The notes below the pieces were generated by a model, which saw only the letters and a list, made by a program, of their open reading frames with translations, ran no database searches and was not told the DNA's origin. A stretch of 64,000 bases of DNA from the NCBI RefSeq assembly GCF_030848805.1, contig NC_092361.1, positions 9,195,928 to 9,259,927 on the forward strand. Reading direction: 5' to 3'. Position numbers and translations under genes: made by a program. Shown here piece after piece: positions 41,142-53,592 of the stretch. Every line of letters starts with the position of its first letter. Within the stretch, counting starts at the first letter, position 1. Origin of the DNA: Temnothorax longispinosus (taxonomy: Eukaryota; Arthropoda; Insecta; Hymenoptera; Formicidae).

Positions 41142-41652
41142 TGTTACGTCCAAACCCCAGAATTCAGGAAATTATTACTGGGGAGCGAAGAAAAGGCTAA
41201 CCAGAGAGTAGGGATATGGAAGGACGCAAATAGATACCTACTTTGTCACTCTCGCAGATACACGCACTGAGGCGCGTGCCGCGAGTCGAACGCACTTTTC
41301 CATCCAGATGGGTCAATATCCCGTAGGGACGCTATGACGTCTTCCGTGAGCGGTGCAATCGTTGGTCCTGTTTTAGATTAAGGAATTTAATCCCTTTAAC
41401 CTAGAACGGTCCTTGCGCGATTTCGAGAGCGGGATGAGTAGTGGGCGGGGTCTTAGTTTAATATAAATAAAGATGAAAATTTATATAGGTATAACATATT
41501 AAAACATTTATTAAAAATATAGGATGACTAAACTATCGATATTACAAATAAATGAGAATTAGACAAATCAAACACAAAATTAAATACATCTATGATAAAT
41601 TTAAGAGTATGTAAAGGATGTATGTATGTGTGCATTACTCGCGGGTGTTACA
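41142..41652 (+). mobile_element. probable solo LTR, TSD ATGA
   Basis: 511 bp, TGTTACGTCC...GGGTGTTACA, flanked by ATGA at 41138-41141 and 41653-41656. An alternative end at GCGTTACA (42719) has no matching duplication. The Copia reading is not clearly recovered after 41653, so this is moderate support only. Confidence 0.5.
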
Positions 41653-43048
41653 ATGATTTGGAGGTAACCGAGCAGAATTTTTTTAGGAGAAACCTATACT
41701 GAACTTAACATTCTGTCCGCTATTATTACAATTATAGTTTAAATAAACTTACATGACTTCTGTGTGTGTGTGTGCGGGCGCGCGCGCTTGCTCGCTCGCG
41801 CGTGCGTGCGTAAGTGTGTGAGTGCGTGAGTGCGTGTGAGTGCGTGAGTGCGTGTGTGCGTGTGTACGTATGTGCGTGTGTCCGTGTGTGCGTTTATAGA
41901 TTCAAATAAACAGAAATTTTTATAACGAAATTACGTTATAACGGTTACAGGATTTTCAGAAACGCACGTCCCAGACTTTGTTTTCATCTGTCGAGACAGC
42001 ACGCTCAATACTGTTCGTCGAACTTAGCCGCAATCTCCGTGACAAACACGAAAATAAGTTCCCCGCTTCCGCTCGCGTTCAGGCCTAGCCGATCAACGCG
42101 ATCATGCACCGTGAGACGCGTCGCGCTGCCCGATTCGTCGGAGCGGCCGGCTCCGACACGTGCATTGCCCCAACGAGCGAATAGCGATCTAGCTATCGGT
42201 GCGTGTTCGTTTCTGAAAAACGGAGTCTTCGAGCGAACTGCGTTAAAACCTCGCGCAGAAACGTTAGTCGAACGCAAATCACGCAGTTCTAATCTGAATC
42301 GCGCCATCTTCACCTCGCACCGTCTGAATCGCTATTTAATCGCATCGCATTCTAAACTGCGCGTATCGAAACATTATCTTGAATTCAAGTAATTAAGTTA
42401 AGTGTTGTTTGAGGGGCCTGCGAACTGCCGATTGTGCTCCGCTCGCGACCGTTCCTCTGCCTCGCGCGTTCAAGGTCTCCGCTGGCCGCGAACAAGATCT
42501 CCGTCCCGCGAAAAGCTTCGAGCCAGAAGCTTCGTCAAGATTTCCGCTCGCGACGATAGGCAGCAATCAAGGACGGACACAAAGATTTCCGTAGTCGCGG
42601 TGCACGATTCGTCGTTCCTCCTCGTGTAACGAATAAAGAATTGAGTTTTGCGCAAAAACAGTATCTTGCGAGTACTTTCCTCCTCCCATCCCTCCAGCGA
42701 GTCTACGGATTCGCGTTACATACGCTTCTCGCTCAACTCTGAGCGGAACTTAGCCTCAGGGCGATCTCGCCGAGATCGGCGCCCGAACATACAATAAAAT
42801 TTTTTGTTAAACTTTTCTTGAATTTAAGGGCTCCTTGGTGCGCCATGTCGCCAGGTTTATAGTAGATCAGACAAAGTTGATAAAAACGTAGTCGCATATG
42901 CCTTATCTGTTTGGATTTCGTCATCTGGAAGTTTCCTCTCGATTTCTTGATCTCGTGAGCAAACATGAAGGATAGAATAAGAAAAAAAGATAGGAAAATT
43001 TGACACATGTCGAGATCATAGCTTACTTGCCGATGGATAACCGTTATG
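41653..43048. other. unclassified region with microsatellite and LTR-like end
   Basis: A (TG/CG)n microsatellite spans about 41763-41893. A GC-rich block (42000-42720) ends with a GAATAAAGAATT poly(A)-like site (42630) and GCGTTACA; GGCGCCCGAACA at about 42777-42788 resembles a primer-binding site. Open frames on both strands have no recognisable products. Confidence 0.35.
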
Positions 43049-43167
43049 GCACACTGAACGTGATGAGCGATATTTAATGAGAGCTCTGCTTTTCCAGTGA
43101 CGTCCGGTAAAAGCAGAGCTCTCATTGGCTATTGCTCACCACTCATCGCTCATCGTGTCCAGTGTGC
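43049..43167. repeat. 119-bp imperfect palindrome (MITE-like)
   Basis: GCACACTG...CAGTGTGC ends with further pairing of GATGAGCGAT and ATGAGAGCTCTGCTTTT arms around a short loop at 43098-43107. No target duplication defined. Confidence 0.7.
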
Positions 43168-43569
43168 GAGGGCCATTAGTGCTCAGTTACTTATTTTAAT
43201 CTTAACAGTTATTTTAAATTTTTTAGAAAATTTTCACGAAAAAAAGAAATCGTGTCCACTGGACGTAACACTGGCAACAAAATTATTTGACAATTATGCC
43301 CAAGAAGTCGAAATCTGTTTTCAATCAGCAAAAATATTGAAAAGAGCTTCAAATTCAAGACAGATAAAAAAAGTTGTCAGGTTGAAAAAATGGAGAAACA
43401 AAGATGACAGGGACCCGATTCTTTATCGACAAACGTAAAATCCGCTCTAACAGAAAAGCTGCAAGCTTATTGGCTAAAAACTGTGCGATAGACAATCAAT
43501 TTGCAGCCTTTTTGTTAGAGCAGAGTTTGCGCATACGTTTCTCGTTAGAGAATCGGGCCCCAGAACAAA
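43168..43569. other. no gene recognised
   Basis: Short lysine-rich frames only (43200-43540). This may be further eroded Copia sequence, but I cannot align it. Confidence 0.4.
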
Positions 43570-44470
43570 AGATGGAAAGAGGGTTGTACGCGTTAAACAT
43601 GCGTGTAAAAATCCTAGATGTAGCTGCTGAAGTGCACATTGTGTTAACTTATGATACACTGCAACTCTAAAAAGATCATTTCTGCCATCAAAACAAAACT
43701 CATATCTGAAAAACTCTCAAGCAGCAAGGAATTAAAATCAAGGTTAGTGAAGAATTTTATGACGGATATGTTTATGGCAAACAACACAGAGATAGTTTCA
43801 TCCACAGAAAGTGTCGACCAACCAGGAGGAATAATTAATGCGAATGTTTATTGGCAAGAAATATCAATTGAAGGATCATGATATTTTGTTTGTTTTAAAG
43901 ACAATTTCTCTAAATTTAGACGCATTTTCTTTTTGCAAGCAAAGTCCAAGTTTGCAAATTGTTTGTCAAATTTTATTAACAAAGCAAGAGCTACTACTTA
44001 AAAATCAAGGTATCTGTGATGGAGAAAAAGAGTTCAATAACTAAGAAATGCAAAGCATTTTTGCAGTTGAAGGAACAAACTTCCAAAAAACAATGCCTTA
44101 CACATCAGCACAAAATGATACTGCAGAGCGAGAAAATCGCATACTTGTCAAAGCTGCGCGTTCAATGCTACGTGCTAGAAACTTACCTATTTAGCTCTGG
44201 ACAGATGTAATAAATACTACCACATATGTTTTAAATAGGATTGGATTTACTCCGGAAAGAGAAAAGGTGCCAATTCAACTCTGGTCTGCAACAGAAGACA
44301 TCTATATCAATCATCTGAAGATTTTTGGTACTCAGTGACTTATACACGTACCAAAGAAGAAATAAAAAGGAAAGTGAGACGAAAAAGGTATTAAAGGCTA
44401 TTTTGATATTGCGAAAACGGCTATCGAATTTGGCTGTCAAAAAAGAATCGTATTGAACTGAGCAGTGATG
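43570..44470 (+). pseudogene. pol: Copia element 1: pre-integrase and integrase remnant
   Basis: Frames in succession show GLYALNMRVKILDVAAEVHIV and YDTLQL (pre-integrase), then ANVYWQEISIEGS, FKDNFSKFRRIFF-like residues (43895-43930), TAERENRILVKAARSMLRARN (about 44115-44175) and VLNRIGFTPERE. These are Copia integrase landmarks. Stops and indels occur about every 50-150 bases. Confidence 0.65.
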
Positions 44471-44899
44471 TTATCTTCAAAGATAAAAATCTTTTGAAGA
44501 GAAAGGCAGAATTATTAATATAATGACTCAACAACAACAAAATGAGTAATAAATCACCTGCTACAGTCAAAGAAAAAGAGCAGGATCAATCTGATGAAAA
44601 AGTCAAACGACTTGTACTCAACTTTATCTAACAAAGAGTTAAGCGATCCAGGTTATTGAAGAAATAAAATCATCAAAGATGTCAACAAAAAGTCGCTGCC
44701 AGTGTGTCGGAGCAATCAAGAGTCTAAAAGACTAAATTATTTGGATGACTATGAATGTCATTTCACAGATGTGTTTCATAGCGGAAACCGAATCTTCGCC
44801 ATCCTTCAAGGAAATGGCGTCGAAGAATGCTGATCAGTAACGGAAGAAATGGATGAAGAAATAGTCTTTTAATAAAAATAACACATGGAAGCTAGTAAA

Positions 44900-46190
44900 T
44901 ATGCCTGAAAACTAGAAGTTAGTACACAATCGTTAGCTTCTTCGAATAAAAATCAAAGTCAATGGTTGTCTGGATCGATTCAAGGCTCTAGACTTGTCGC
45001 AAAGGATATTCACAAAAACAAGGCGTAGACTATAAGACATTTGGCCTTGTTGTTTGATGTGAAACAGTACAAGCAATCCTGAGTGTTGCAGCCACTGAGA
45101 ATCTTTAACTCTTGCAATTTGACATAAAGACAGTATTTCTGTACAGAAATCTTAAAGAAGAAGTTTATATGAAGCAACTAGAATGATATGACAATGAATC
45201 AGACAGAGTCTGTAAGTTAAACCAGAGTCTATATGGTTTCAAGCACCAAATATTGTTAGAATCAATAATTTGTAAACTTTATTGAACAACATAGTCTAAA
45301 GCAAAGTTTGGTTGATCCTTGTCTATTTACACGTATAAGAAACAATAACAAACTATTGATTGTAATTTACATGGATAACGGAATTGCTAGATCAGATCAG
45401 AAAGAAATCTAGATGTTTGTACGAAAGTTGAAACACAAGTTAAAAATCACTATACACATGTAGAACCACCGGAGAGCTTCCTGGAAATTCATATTCTTCG
45501 ACAAAAAATGGATCAATATTTTCATTCAACGAATTTCTCAGAGAGGATTTTGGACAAATTTGGAGTGTCTAAAACAAAACCTGTTTCAACCCTTTAAAGA
45601 AATTATCCGGAAGAATAATTCAGAGAAAGTTTTTAACAAGAAGATTCCATATTGTCAGACTATGGATAGCCTAATGTAATTGTCATTAACAACTTGTCCA
45701 GATTTAATATATGCAGTCAGTATGGTTTAAAAGAAATTGGATTCACCAACGCTTAACAGTTGGAATGCAGTAAAACAAATCTATAAATATTTACGAGGTA
45801 CAATTGACTACAGACTATTTCATAAAACTAATATTAGCGAGGAACTATGAGTTTACGGAGCAGCAATCTCATGGACAAGCCACAAACAGCGTAGTGTTAC
45901 CCGTTCACCAGCGGAAGTAGATTCTGTTACTGCTTGTGAGGATACAAAGAAGTTGGTTGGGCTGACTCGTTTATTCAATGAAAATTTAGTTATAAACTAC
46001 GTCCTTACTTTGTACGTGGATAATGCAAATGCAATTAAATTAGCCAAAAATTCAGAGTTGCAAAAGATCAAAGCATATCGAAGTAAAATATCATTTCTCT
46101 GAAAATTGAACTTTGTAAACTTTGAAATGCAAGTTGTGGATGTAATGATAAAACCATTGAATTGAATAAAATTTAAGAGTTTGTGGGATA
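44900..46190 (+). pseudogene. pol: Copia element 1: reverse transcriptase and RNase H remnant
   Basis: Despite many stops, recognisable pieces are LQFDIKTVFLYRNLKEEVYMK (about 45114-45178), VCKLNQSLYGFK (about 45208-45243), IYMDNGIARSD (the YVDD region, Asn in place of the second Asp, about 45366-45400), KYLRGTIDYRLF (about 45786-45820) and LYVDNANAIKLAKN (about 46011-46054). Order fits Copia RT-RNase H. No 3' LTR found. Confidence 0.68.
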
Positions 46191-47744
46191 TGATGGGAGG
46201 GTTGTTCCTGTAAATTTATTTTTAAGAGAAAGTGTTGAAAAGCAAATTAATTTTAAGTTAGCAACAAGTTACTTAAACAGTAACGTCTGCTAAGAGCTTA
46301 CGAACCGTGCCGCATGCTATACTGGCATAATTTTGGCAATAGCAAAGCATGATCTGCCGTGTCAGATATATGCGTAAATAAAACAAAAATGAAACAGAAA
46401 TCTAGCAGAATTTGACATTATATGATAGCAAATCGTGGTGGCACGTTATGCACGGTTTCTATTGCGTTTCTGCGATTACATATTGTGCAGATCGTGCTGT
46501 TAAAAAATAAGCTTAATGAGGACGCAGTGGAAAGGAATCTGCTGCATATTTATGTTTAGATCTGCTGGCATATTGCCGGTATTTTGCTAACATTTGGCTA
46601 TTCGGATAGTTATTATATAGGATAGCTCTAACCTATGCTGTATGTTTTTGTTTTTCTCTTCTTTAGTCGGATTGCTCTGTAGAAGACTTGCTAATAGTTA
46701 TAATAATAATTTCTGTGTTCTGTTGGATTAATTGCATAAATTTTTAACAACTAGAAAATAGAGATTTCCATTTATACTCCTATAACATTTTCTGCAACTA
46801 CAAATGTCAGCAACAAATTATGTTTACGCAAATGAGAAACATACTTTGTTATCGTCAATTCTGCTGGCACACTTCCGTCAATGTGCAACAACCTTTGTCG
46901 GCAAAATATATGACAGAATGGTAGCTAACAGCAACCAGATACCGAACATATTGTTGGCAAATTGATGGCAAATGCCAAGCGGTTTACTTATTGCAAACAA
47001 TGTCAGCAAACATCTCGCAAAAATACGACAATGTATGTTGACGACAGATGACTCGGATAAGCGAGCAGGTCTGTTGAACGTATTGACGACAGATTCACGA
47101 CGAATATCAAACAGCATTTTGCTATTTGATAACTACTTTTCTAGGCCAGGTTATTGTCTCGGCTCGAACGATCTCTGCACTACGTACTCAGGATGTCGTC
47201 GCGTAAGGCTCAGGGAATCAGAAACTCGGAAAAGGGTGTTTAAGAAAAGACTTTAATAATAACTGATAAATACAAGGAATACTTGCGGTTACTCGCACAC
47301 ACTCGGTTTTAACGGGCATCGGCCCTTCGCTCGGATTCCTCGCACGTCTTTCTCTCTCGAGTTTTCTCGATCGACTCTCCCTTTTCCCGCGCTCACACAC
47401 ACTCTCTCGACCATCACGCTCGCTCGCTCATTGGCTCTCGTCGTTTCGCTCAGTTATTAGCTACTGCCATTGCACGCTCATCCCTTTATCTCTCTCACTC
47501 AATACTCGCTCGTTATCATATTACAAAAGTGTCAGCATTCGTCACGCAAAAATGCAACAGCATCTGTTATGCCGTAAATCTTTCTTCATTTGTTGGGACA
47601 GATTTGGTCAGTGTTTGATATAAGTCTGTTGACATGTTGGCGACAAACCTGCTCCTTGTATGGCGTAAATCTTTCGTCTTTCATTACAATGCTCTATCAA
47701 ATACTTTCATCTTGCCAACATATTGCTAACAAGTAAGGTCATTG
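46191..47744. other. no gene; repeat-like DNA
   Basis: Contains GC-poor DNA with recurrent TTGCTGGCA/TTGGCAAAT words (46560-47060) and a block with CTCGCTCGCTC-type sequence (47160-47530) that resembles LTR DNA. No target duplication or coding region could be shown. Confidence 0.35.
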
Positions 47745-48206
47745 GCTTAGTTTACACCGTGTTAAATCCGCGCGACCTGACCTATACTCTGACCTAAATT
47801 AGGCCTCTAACGAAACGTTTACACCATATAGACTTATATGATACTATGTAGGTTACATTTAGTTCTCATGTGAATGAGTATTTTTTCATGTTTACTTTAA
47901 TCGCAAGTACGCGACGTTATCTGTTACACAGCTTCATTCTACTGTTACGCACAAAGCTTTGTAGCACGTTAAAACTAAAGCAGAGCCATCTATACTAGTT
48001 TTTAGTAAGTGTACTTTACGTCTTTGGGTGATTTTTAGGCTGTCTGCGTTTACACGTGTTACATCGACCGGTCTAAGTAAAAGCAGGGATCGTGAAAAAG
48101 AGACTTGACCCAAACGCTTCCCAATTGTTTACACCGTCGCGCCCTATTGTATTTGGGTCGAATCTAGGGTATAGGTCGCAGCCTAAATGTACAGTGTAAA
48201 CTAAGC
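47745..48206. mobile_element. MITE-like element with GCTTAGTTTACAC terminal repeats
   Basis: 462 bp whose ends are GCTTAGTTTACACCGT and, inverted, GCTTAGTTTACACTGT. Inner copies of GTTTACACCGTCGC and GTTTACACCATATAG occur. No transposase frame. The target duplication is not clear. Confidence 0.6.
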
Positions 48207-49084
48207 TATTTTTAAATTAAAAGAATATACAAATGTCGGATCATCCGATAGATGACATCCGATAGAATCCGTTTCTCTTAAGAAAAATACGATGAACAAT
48301 GATATAAGCCAGTAAGCAAAAAATCATTATTACAATGTTATTGCAACGATATTCTAGAACTTGTAATGTTGTTAAATATGTAGTTCTTAATGTTGTATAA
48401 AACATCATTATGAACATACTTTGATCACGGTTCCGAAATTTCAGTAATGTTGAAATGGGAGTGCCATAACGTTGCAAATAACATTGCGCTAAGGTTTTTC
48501 TATCATTCCTGTAATGTTTTTGAGATAAAAATTTAAACGTACTACCAACTTTATTACAATATTATATTAAGATTACCGTAATATTAATTCTAACATTTAT
48601 TTGAAGTTGTTATTGATATTTTGTTTTCATTTCAGCAATATGTATTTATTTTCAATAAATATGCACTACACTAATTATCATAAAAAAGTAGTTTTATTTA
48701 TATGAACAAATATATATACATATACATATATAGGTTTTATTATGAGTTTTATTCGTGTGCCAATTATCTCTGCAAATTATCTCTACAAATTATCTCTGCC
48801 AATTATCTCAGAAAATATTGATCCTAGGAAGGGAAGTTTTTGAAGTCAGCCTTTAGATAAGGGAAATTAAGGTGCCTTCTAACTCTTCTTTAGGCAATGC
48901 GATACAGGTGCTCTAGTTCAATATAACTCTTTTACTATTTTTCTTTAAACTCTTATTCTTTCCTTTTAAACAAATTATTAATCTTTCCGGATCTTTACCA
49001 AACAGTTGCTGGAAAATGAGAATTTTTTGTTCAGTTTCAGAAATATTAGTAACATCTTTAGTGATTCATTCTGTGTATCAAAAT
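48207..49084. other. AT-rich DNA with a 15-bp tandem repeat
   Basis: Four units of CAAATTATCTCTGC-like 15-mers lie at 48761-48811. No gene. Confidence 0.55.
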
Positions 49085-49101
49085 ACATAATGTTACTTTT
49101 T

Positions 49102-49909
49102 CCTCATATCTCATGGGATATAAGGAAAAGATTAGGGAAATGGATGAGAGCAGACGGGTCAAGAAATGTTGGATAGAGAAAGAGAAAAACAAATGGAAAG
49201 ACAGATATGGTAGAGAGAGAGAAAAGTACTATAATAGAAACGGGTGGGGGGTGGAAACAGTCGAGTCGTTAAGGAGAGAAGGGAAGAACTTAGGGGAAGA
49301 GATTAAATTAAGAGACTGGGAGATACAGAGGCAAGTAGAAGAGAATAATATAATAGAGTCAAAGTATAACAGGAAGTATAAAGAGTTAGAGAGAGACGGA
49401 AATAGACCGGAATATCTAAGGAGGGCAAACATAGATAAACAGATCGAAGGGGATAGTATCAGAACCCTGATAAATCTGAGATGTGGTAACATGGAATCGA
49501 AGAACATGTATTGGTGGGGGAGAAGAGAAAAAAATGTGTCTGTTCTGCAAGGAAGGAAGGGATAATTTGAAGCATTATGTGAAGGAGTGCAGCAGTATAA
49601 AGAACCGGTTTATAGAACTAGGGAGGGATAACAGGAAAAGAATAGATAGACTATGTAACGATAAACTAGATACAACCAAAAAAAATATTAAGGAAATTAT
49701 ATAGGGATAGGAAAAAGATAGAAGCGGAGATGAAAAAAGATAGGCGAGAACAGTAGTGATAAATAATGGCGAGCTTTAGCGTGAGGAATGATCCCGTAAA
49801 AATTGTTGTGATTGACGGGCGATGTGCGGATGGATGAGTGTGTTAAGGAACCTATTGTAAACCAAGTCTATTTCTTGGCAGCAGCCGAAGTTAAATAAAT
49901 ATTATTATT
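49102..49909 (+). mobile_element. 5'-truncated LINE copy with 17-bp target duplication
   Basis: 808 bp, flanked by ACAT[A/T]ATGTTACTTTTT (49085-49101 and 49910-49926, one mismatch). It holds the end of ORF2 (TLINLRCGNMESKN, then after a frame change near 49530 MCLFCKEGRDNLKHYVKEC) and the same 3' UTR signature as the full-length LINE (GGATGGATGAGTG...TTGTAAACCAAGTC...TTCTTGGC). It ends in an (ATT)n tail. It is a diverged member of the same family. Confidence 0.85.
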
Positions 49910-49926
49910 ACATTATGTTACTTTTT

Positions 49927-52029
49927 TACCTTTTAAGATTTTTTTCTTTGTTTACGGGTGTTTGCAAATCTAAGCCATTCCATTATAGTGTTCCAAGTTT
50001 TTCTCTGTATTACAAGGGATTGTTGTCTAAAAACCTCTAAAACAAGAAGAATTTAATATAGTTTGGATAAGAGAAAGGTTATAATTTAATATATATACAT
50101 AATTTAATAATAATAAGCAGCTTTATTTACGACTTGCGTAAAAGCTTCTTGGTCATCGTTTAGCATTTCCTCAAAAGTAAAAAAACTGTCAATAGAAGTT
50201 AAGGGAAAATGTTCTCCAATCTTAGTATCTTGTACAGAGTTTTCCTTATAATATATTGTTTACTGATGTTTATCTTAGCCAGGTTCAAATTTTTCAAATG
50301 GTGGTTTCTTGAATTTGATACAATTGATCCTGTATGTTCAGATATATTCATTGCCCTGTACATATAAAATATGCTTACAATAATATATTTAAATACTTTA
50401 GAGTGTGATAGCATATATATGTAAAAAAAATATAAAAATGAATAAAAAGTCAGTTTTGGTCTTGTTTATACTGATCGTTCGTTACGTCTATCAACTTTAT
50501 ACTAATTTTATACTAAATTACTCTTTCAGTGATATATGCAAACAATGATGGTATTAAAGCCGTACAATACTTCTTCAACAAATCGTCTTCATGCATATTG
50601 TACCACCTTTATACGTTATCGTTTTTTGCCAAATTTGGAGGTTATTTTATAAAAAGTTACACTGTTTGGTACAATCAAAATAATAGCATTGACGAAACTT
50701 GATGATATTTTTGATGTCCAAGGCATAGAACATAGATAGATTTGATATTTCCTTTCTTCTGTAAATCTCTCTTGTAAATCGGAAAATGAATCCTGCATCA
50801 CCAGCTACTATTCATAGCACGTATGGTTAATTAAGTTCTTATCATTAATATACAACTTTTAGAATATAATAGTTACTTACTTATATATAAATATGCTGTG
50901 AATAAAGAGCACTCCGCACTGCTCGATCCACACACGTGTATACGCACTTACGCATCGTATGTAAGATAATCATGTACATCATGGCTGTCGCGGTGATCGT
51001 TGCGCACAATATAAAACAATAACATTATAGCAACAGAAAATTAATGTACTACCAACGTTATTTCTAAGTCCAAATTACAAGGAATTTTGAACTGTTACAT
51101 TGATCTCAAATAAATGTCAGTGTAACATTTGAAAAATATTTTCTGTAACGTTTTTAAAATATTTTAACAACATTCAGAAAAATTATATTACGAAATAATA
51201 TTTTTCAAATATGTGTATAATATTATTAAAAAACGTTTAAAAAATACACATAAAGTCAATATTTCTAAACGTTAATTTAATGTTCCTTGCTTACTGAGAA
51301 AAACGATATATAAATCACGAAACTGCACATCTTGTATCAGTTGTATCGTAAAGTCTACTCTTATAATAAAGTGTGGCATACTTTTTGAATTGATGGACGT
51401 TAATGTAAAACTTATTTTAGTTAATAGTTTTTTAAGACTAATAATAATTAAATGAACACAAAGGCCTATATTCTCAACTCTCTTTTATTGATAAAAGTGC
51501 GCTCTTATTTCTGAAATGCTCTAGTATATGTATTGTGAACTATTGAGGAATCGTTTATTCCGTTCACTTTTCAATTTAATTGTTCAACTTGATAGCAACT
51601 TGCCGGCAAAATTGCAGACATTTTCTGGTCTACGTTTGGTGCCAATCGGCTGCCGCTTTGCAGTAAACAGATCTGTCCTGAGTTTGTTGTCAATCTGTCA
51701 TCAAGTTGCCATTGTCAAATTTGTTCTGTTGTTATCGTCAATTTGATTGCGGAATATGTTCTTCAGATTTAGTCTTCACATTGGAGACCAACTGAAGACA
51801 CAGTAGGCTCTGGCTTTGGCATTATCATTCCGCTGGCATTTGTTTCCCTTTTGGCAACATTTCACAGCCAAAATGTTTGCTGGCTAAGTTTTGAGATAAC
51901 CTTGACGTGACTTTCAAAACATTCTCAAGGTTAACCAAAATCACCCTTATTTGGCCTCCTAAGAGACGAACAATTTGTGTCTAAAAAGTTTCTGTTACAT
52001 ATTTACATACATATATATATATTAGTTTT
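49927..52029. other. AT-rich DNA, no gene recognised
   Basis: Only short frames. A stretch at 51590-51870 shares TTGCCGGCAAAATTGC/TTGGCAAC-type words with 46560-47060, perhaps remnants of one repeat family. Confidence 0.4.
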
Positions 52030-53145
52030 GCTTCCTCATAGAGGAAGCTTTGTTTTCGTAAAAAAAATTTTTTTTGAGTTGCTTTTGCCAATGTGTTCAG
52101 AATGTTCTAAAACGTCGAAAAATCGCTATTTTAAAAAATGTCGGTATGTGTGTATGTATGTGTGTATGTGTGTATGTGTGTATGTGCCAAATTTACCGAA
52201 ATTTCTATAACTCCAGAACTAATCAACCAAATCTTAACGAATTATATATGAAATAGAGGTAGAAAAAACTGAAGAACATATAGAATTAATAAAAATTGCT
52301 AATAATCAAGGGGTTCTTTTTTAATAAAATTTTGAATTTTTGCAGAAATGTTGCTTCCTCCTAGAGGAAGTTTTCGTAAATTCGTATATGAACCTTTGAT
52401 CGCGTATAAAGTTGGCTTTAATCGACCAAATTTAAAAAAATTATATATAAAATAGGGGTAGAAGAAACCAAAGAAAAGATTGTTTTTTGAGTTTTTAATG
52501 TCAATATGTTCAGAGTGTTCTAAAACGTCAAAATATTGCATTAAAAAAATGTCGGTATGTGTGTATGTATGTATGTATGTCTGTGCCAAATTTACAACAA
52601 TTTCTACAACTCCAGAACTGACCAACCAAATCTTAACGAATTATACATGAAATAGGGGTAAAAAAGACTGAAGAATATAATAGAATTAATAAAAATTGTT
52701 AATAATAAAGGAGTTGCCGATTTTTGTTGAAAAAAATTACCAAGTTTACCGAAATTTTTTAATTTTATTATATTCTTCAGTCTTTTCTATTTCTATTTCA
52801 TATATAATTCTTTAAGGTCGGTATTCATAGTCGGGTCTTATAATATCCAAGATCGTCTCGAGTATAGTCTTAAGGCGTCATCAGCCAATCAGAGGGCCGT
52901 ATATTAGCATCTTAAAACATCGCTTCCTCTATGAGGAAGCCAAGTGCAAATTTCTAATTTGCACAATTTTGTAATTTTTTTTAAAATTTATTAATGGCTT
53001 TTTTATACTGTTCTGAAATAAACTCATGAAAGCTTTACTATTATAAATATTGGCAGAATTTGTTCGCCGTATATTAGCATCTTAAGACATCGCTTCCTCT
53101 ATGAGGAAGCCAAGTGCAACTAATTTGCACAATTTTGTAATTTTT
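52030..53145. repeat. cluster of repeats each carrying a GCTTCCTCnnnGAGGAAGC palindrome
   Basis: The palindrome occurs at 52030-52048, 52353-52370, 52922-52940 and 53092-53110. A unit with GTTCTAAAACGTC, ATGTCGGTATGTGTGTATG and CCAAATCTTAACGAATTATAT is present twice in direct order (52100-52260 and 52510-52690), and its end is found inverted at 52756-52812. TATTAGCATCTTAARACATCGC plus GTGCAA...TTTGCACAATTTTG is directly repeated at about 52905-52980 and 53074-53145. No coding signal. Confidence 0.75.
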
Positions 53146-53463
53146 TGTTTATGCTTTAATTTCCGCAAATTTGGAGATATCGATCTATTTCTAATTTTAT
53201 TATATTTTTTTGTTTGTCATTCAGCTCACATTAAAAGCGATATCATATCCAGTTTTAGTTTATGGTCCATGTCGGACTGTCTAGTTCTTTTTTTGTTCAT
53301 GTTCTTCTTTTTTCCGTTTCCGGTTCCGTCGATTTTACGCACGCTGTTACATACACGAGAATAAAGCCACATATTAAATATCGGATTCTTGTGTCTCTTC
53401 ACTTGAGTAATCCTAACAGATTATCTGCCATTCCACATTAACCTGATTAAGGTAAATAAGTAA
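53146..53463 (+). repeat. probable 5' LTR end of Copia element 2
   Basis: The segment before the primer-binding site contains GAGAATAAAGCC (53358-53369, poly(A)-like) and ends GTAACA, followed by GTTATGGGCCCAGAT (53468-53482). The LTR start is not resolved, and no 3' LTR partner remains. Confidence 0.45.
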
Positions 53464-53466
53464 CAA

Positions 53467-53482
53467 GTTATGGGCCCAGATC
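53467..53482 (+). other. Copia primer-binding site
   Basis: AGTTATGGGCCCAGAT matches the internal initiator-tRNA-Met half-molecule priming site common to insect Copia elements (family knowledge). Confidence 0.6.
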
Positions 53483-53592
53483 CGAGGCAGGAAAAGTGAA
53501 GTCTTGAGGAAAAACCTGTACGAGCGTATAGAGGTTATACCGTATAAAGGTTATATCGTCGCGTGCTCTACTATTATCGTAATAAGGAAGCG

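Noticed and set aside
42005..42660. Arg/Ala-rich open frames on both strands suggesting a gene
   Set aside because: GC-rich block with LTR-like poly(A) signal and end; frames are unrelated on the two strands and lack any motif.
41142..42719. A single 1.58-kb LTR from TGTTACGTCC to GCGTTACA
   Set aside because: No matching target duplication (ATGA versus TACG); the shorter 511-bp interpretation has a 4-bp duplication.
42733..43125. 130-codon minus-strand frame with a hydrophobic segment
   Set aside because: Overlaps the 43049-43167 palindrome and an LTR-like end; no recognisable domain.
47155..47525. Solo LTR from TGTCTCGG to ATTACA
   Set aside because: LTR-like composition but flanks TTAT and AAAG do not match, so boundaries are unsupported.
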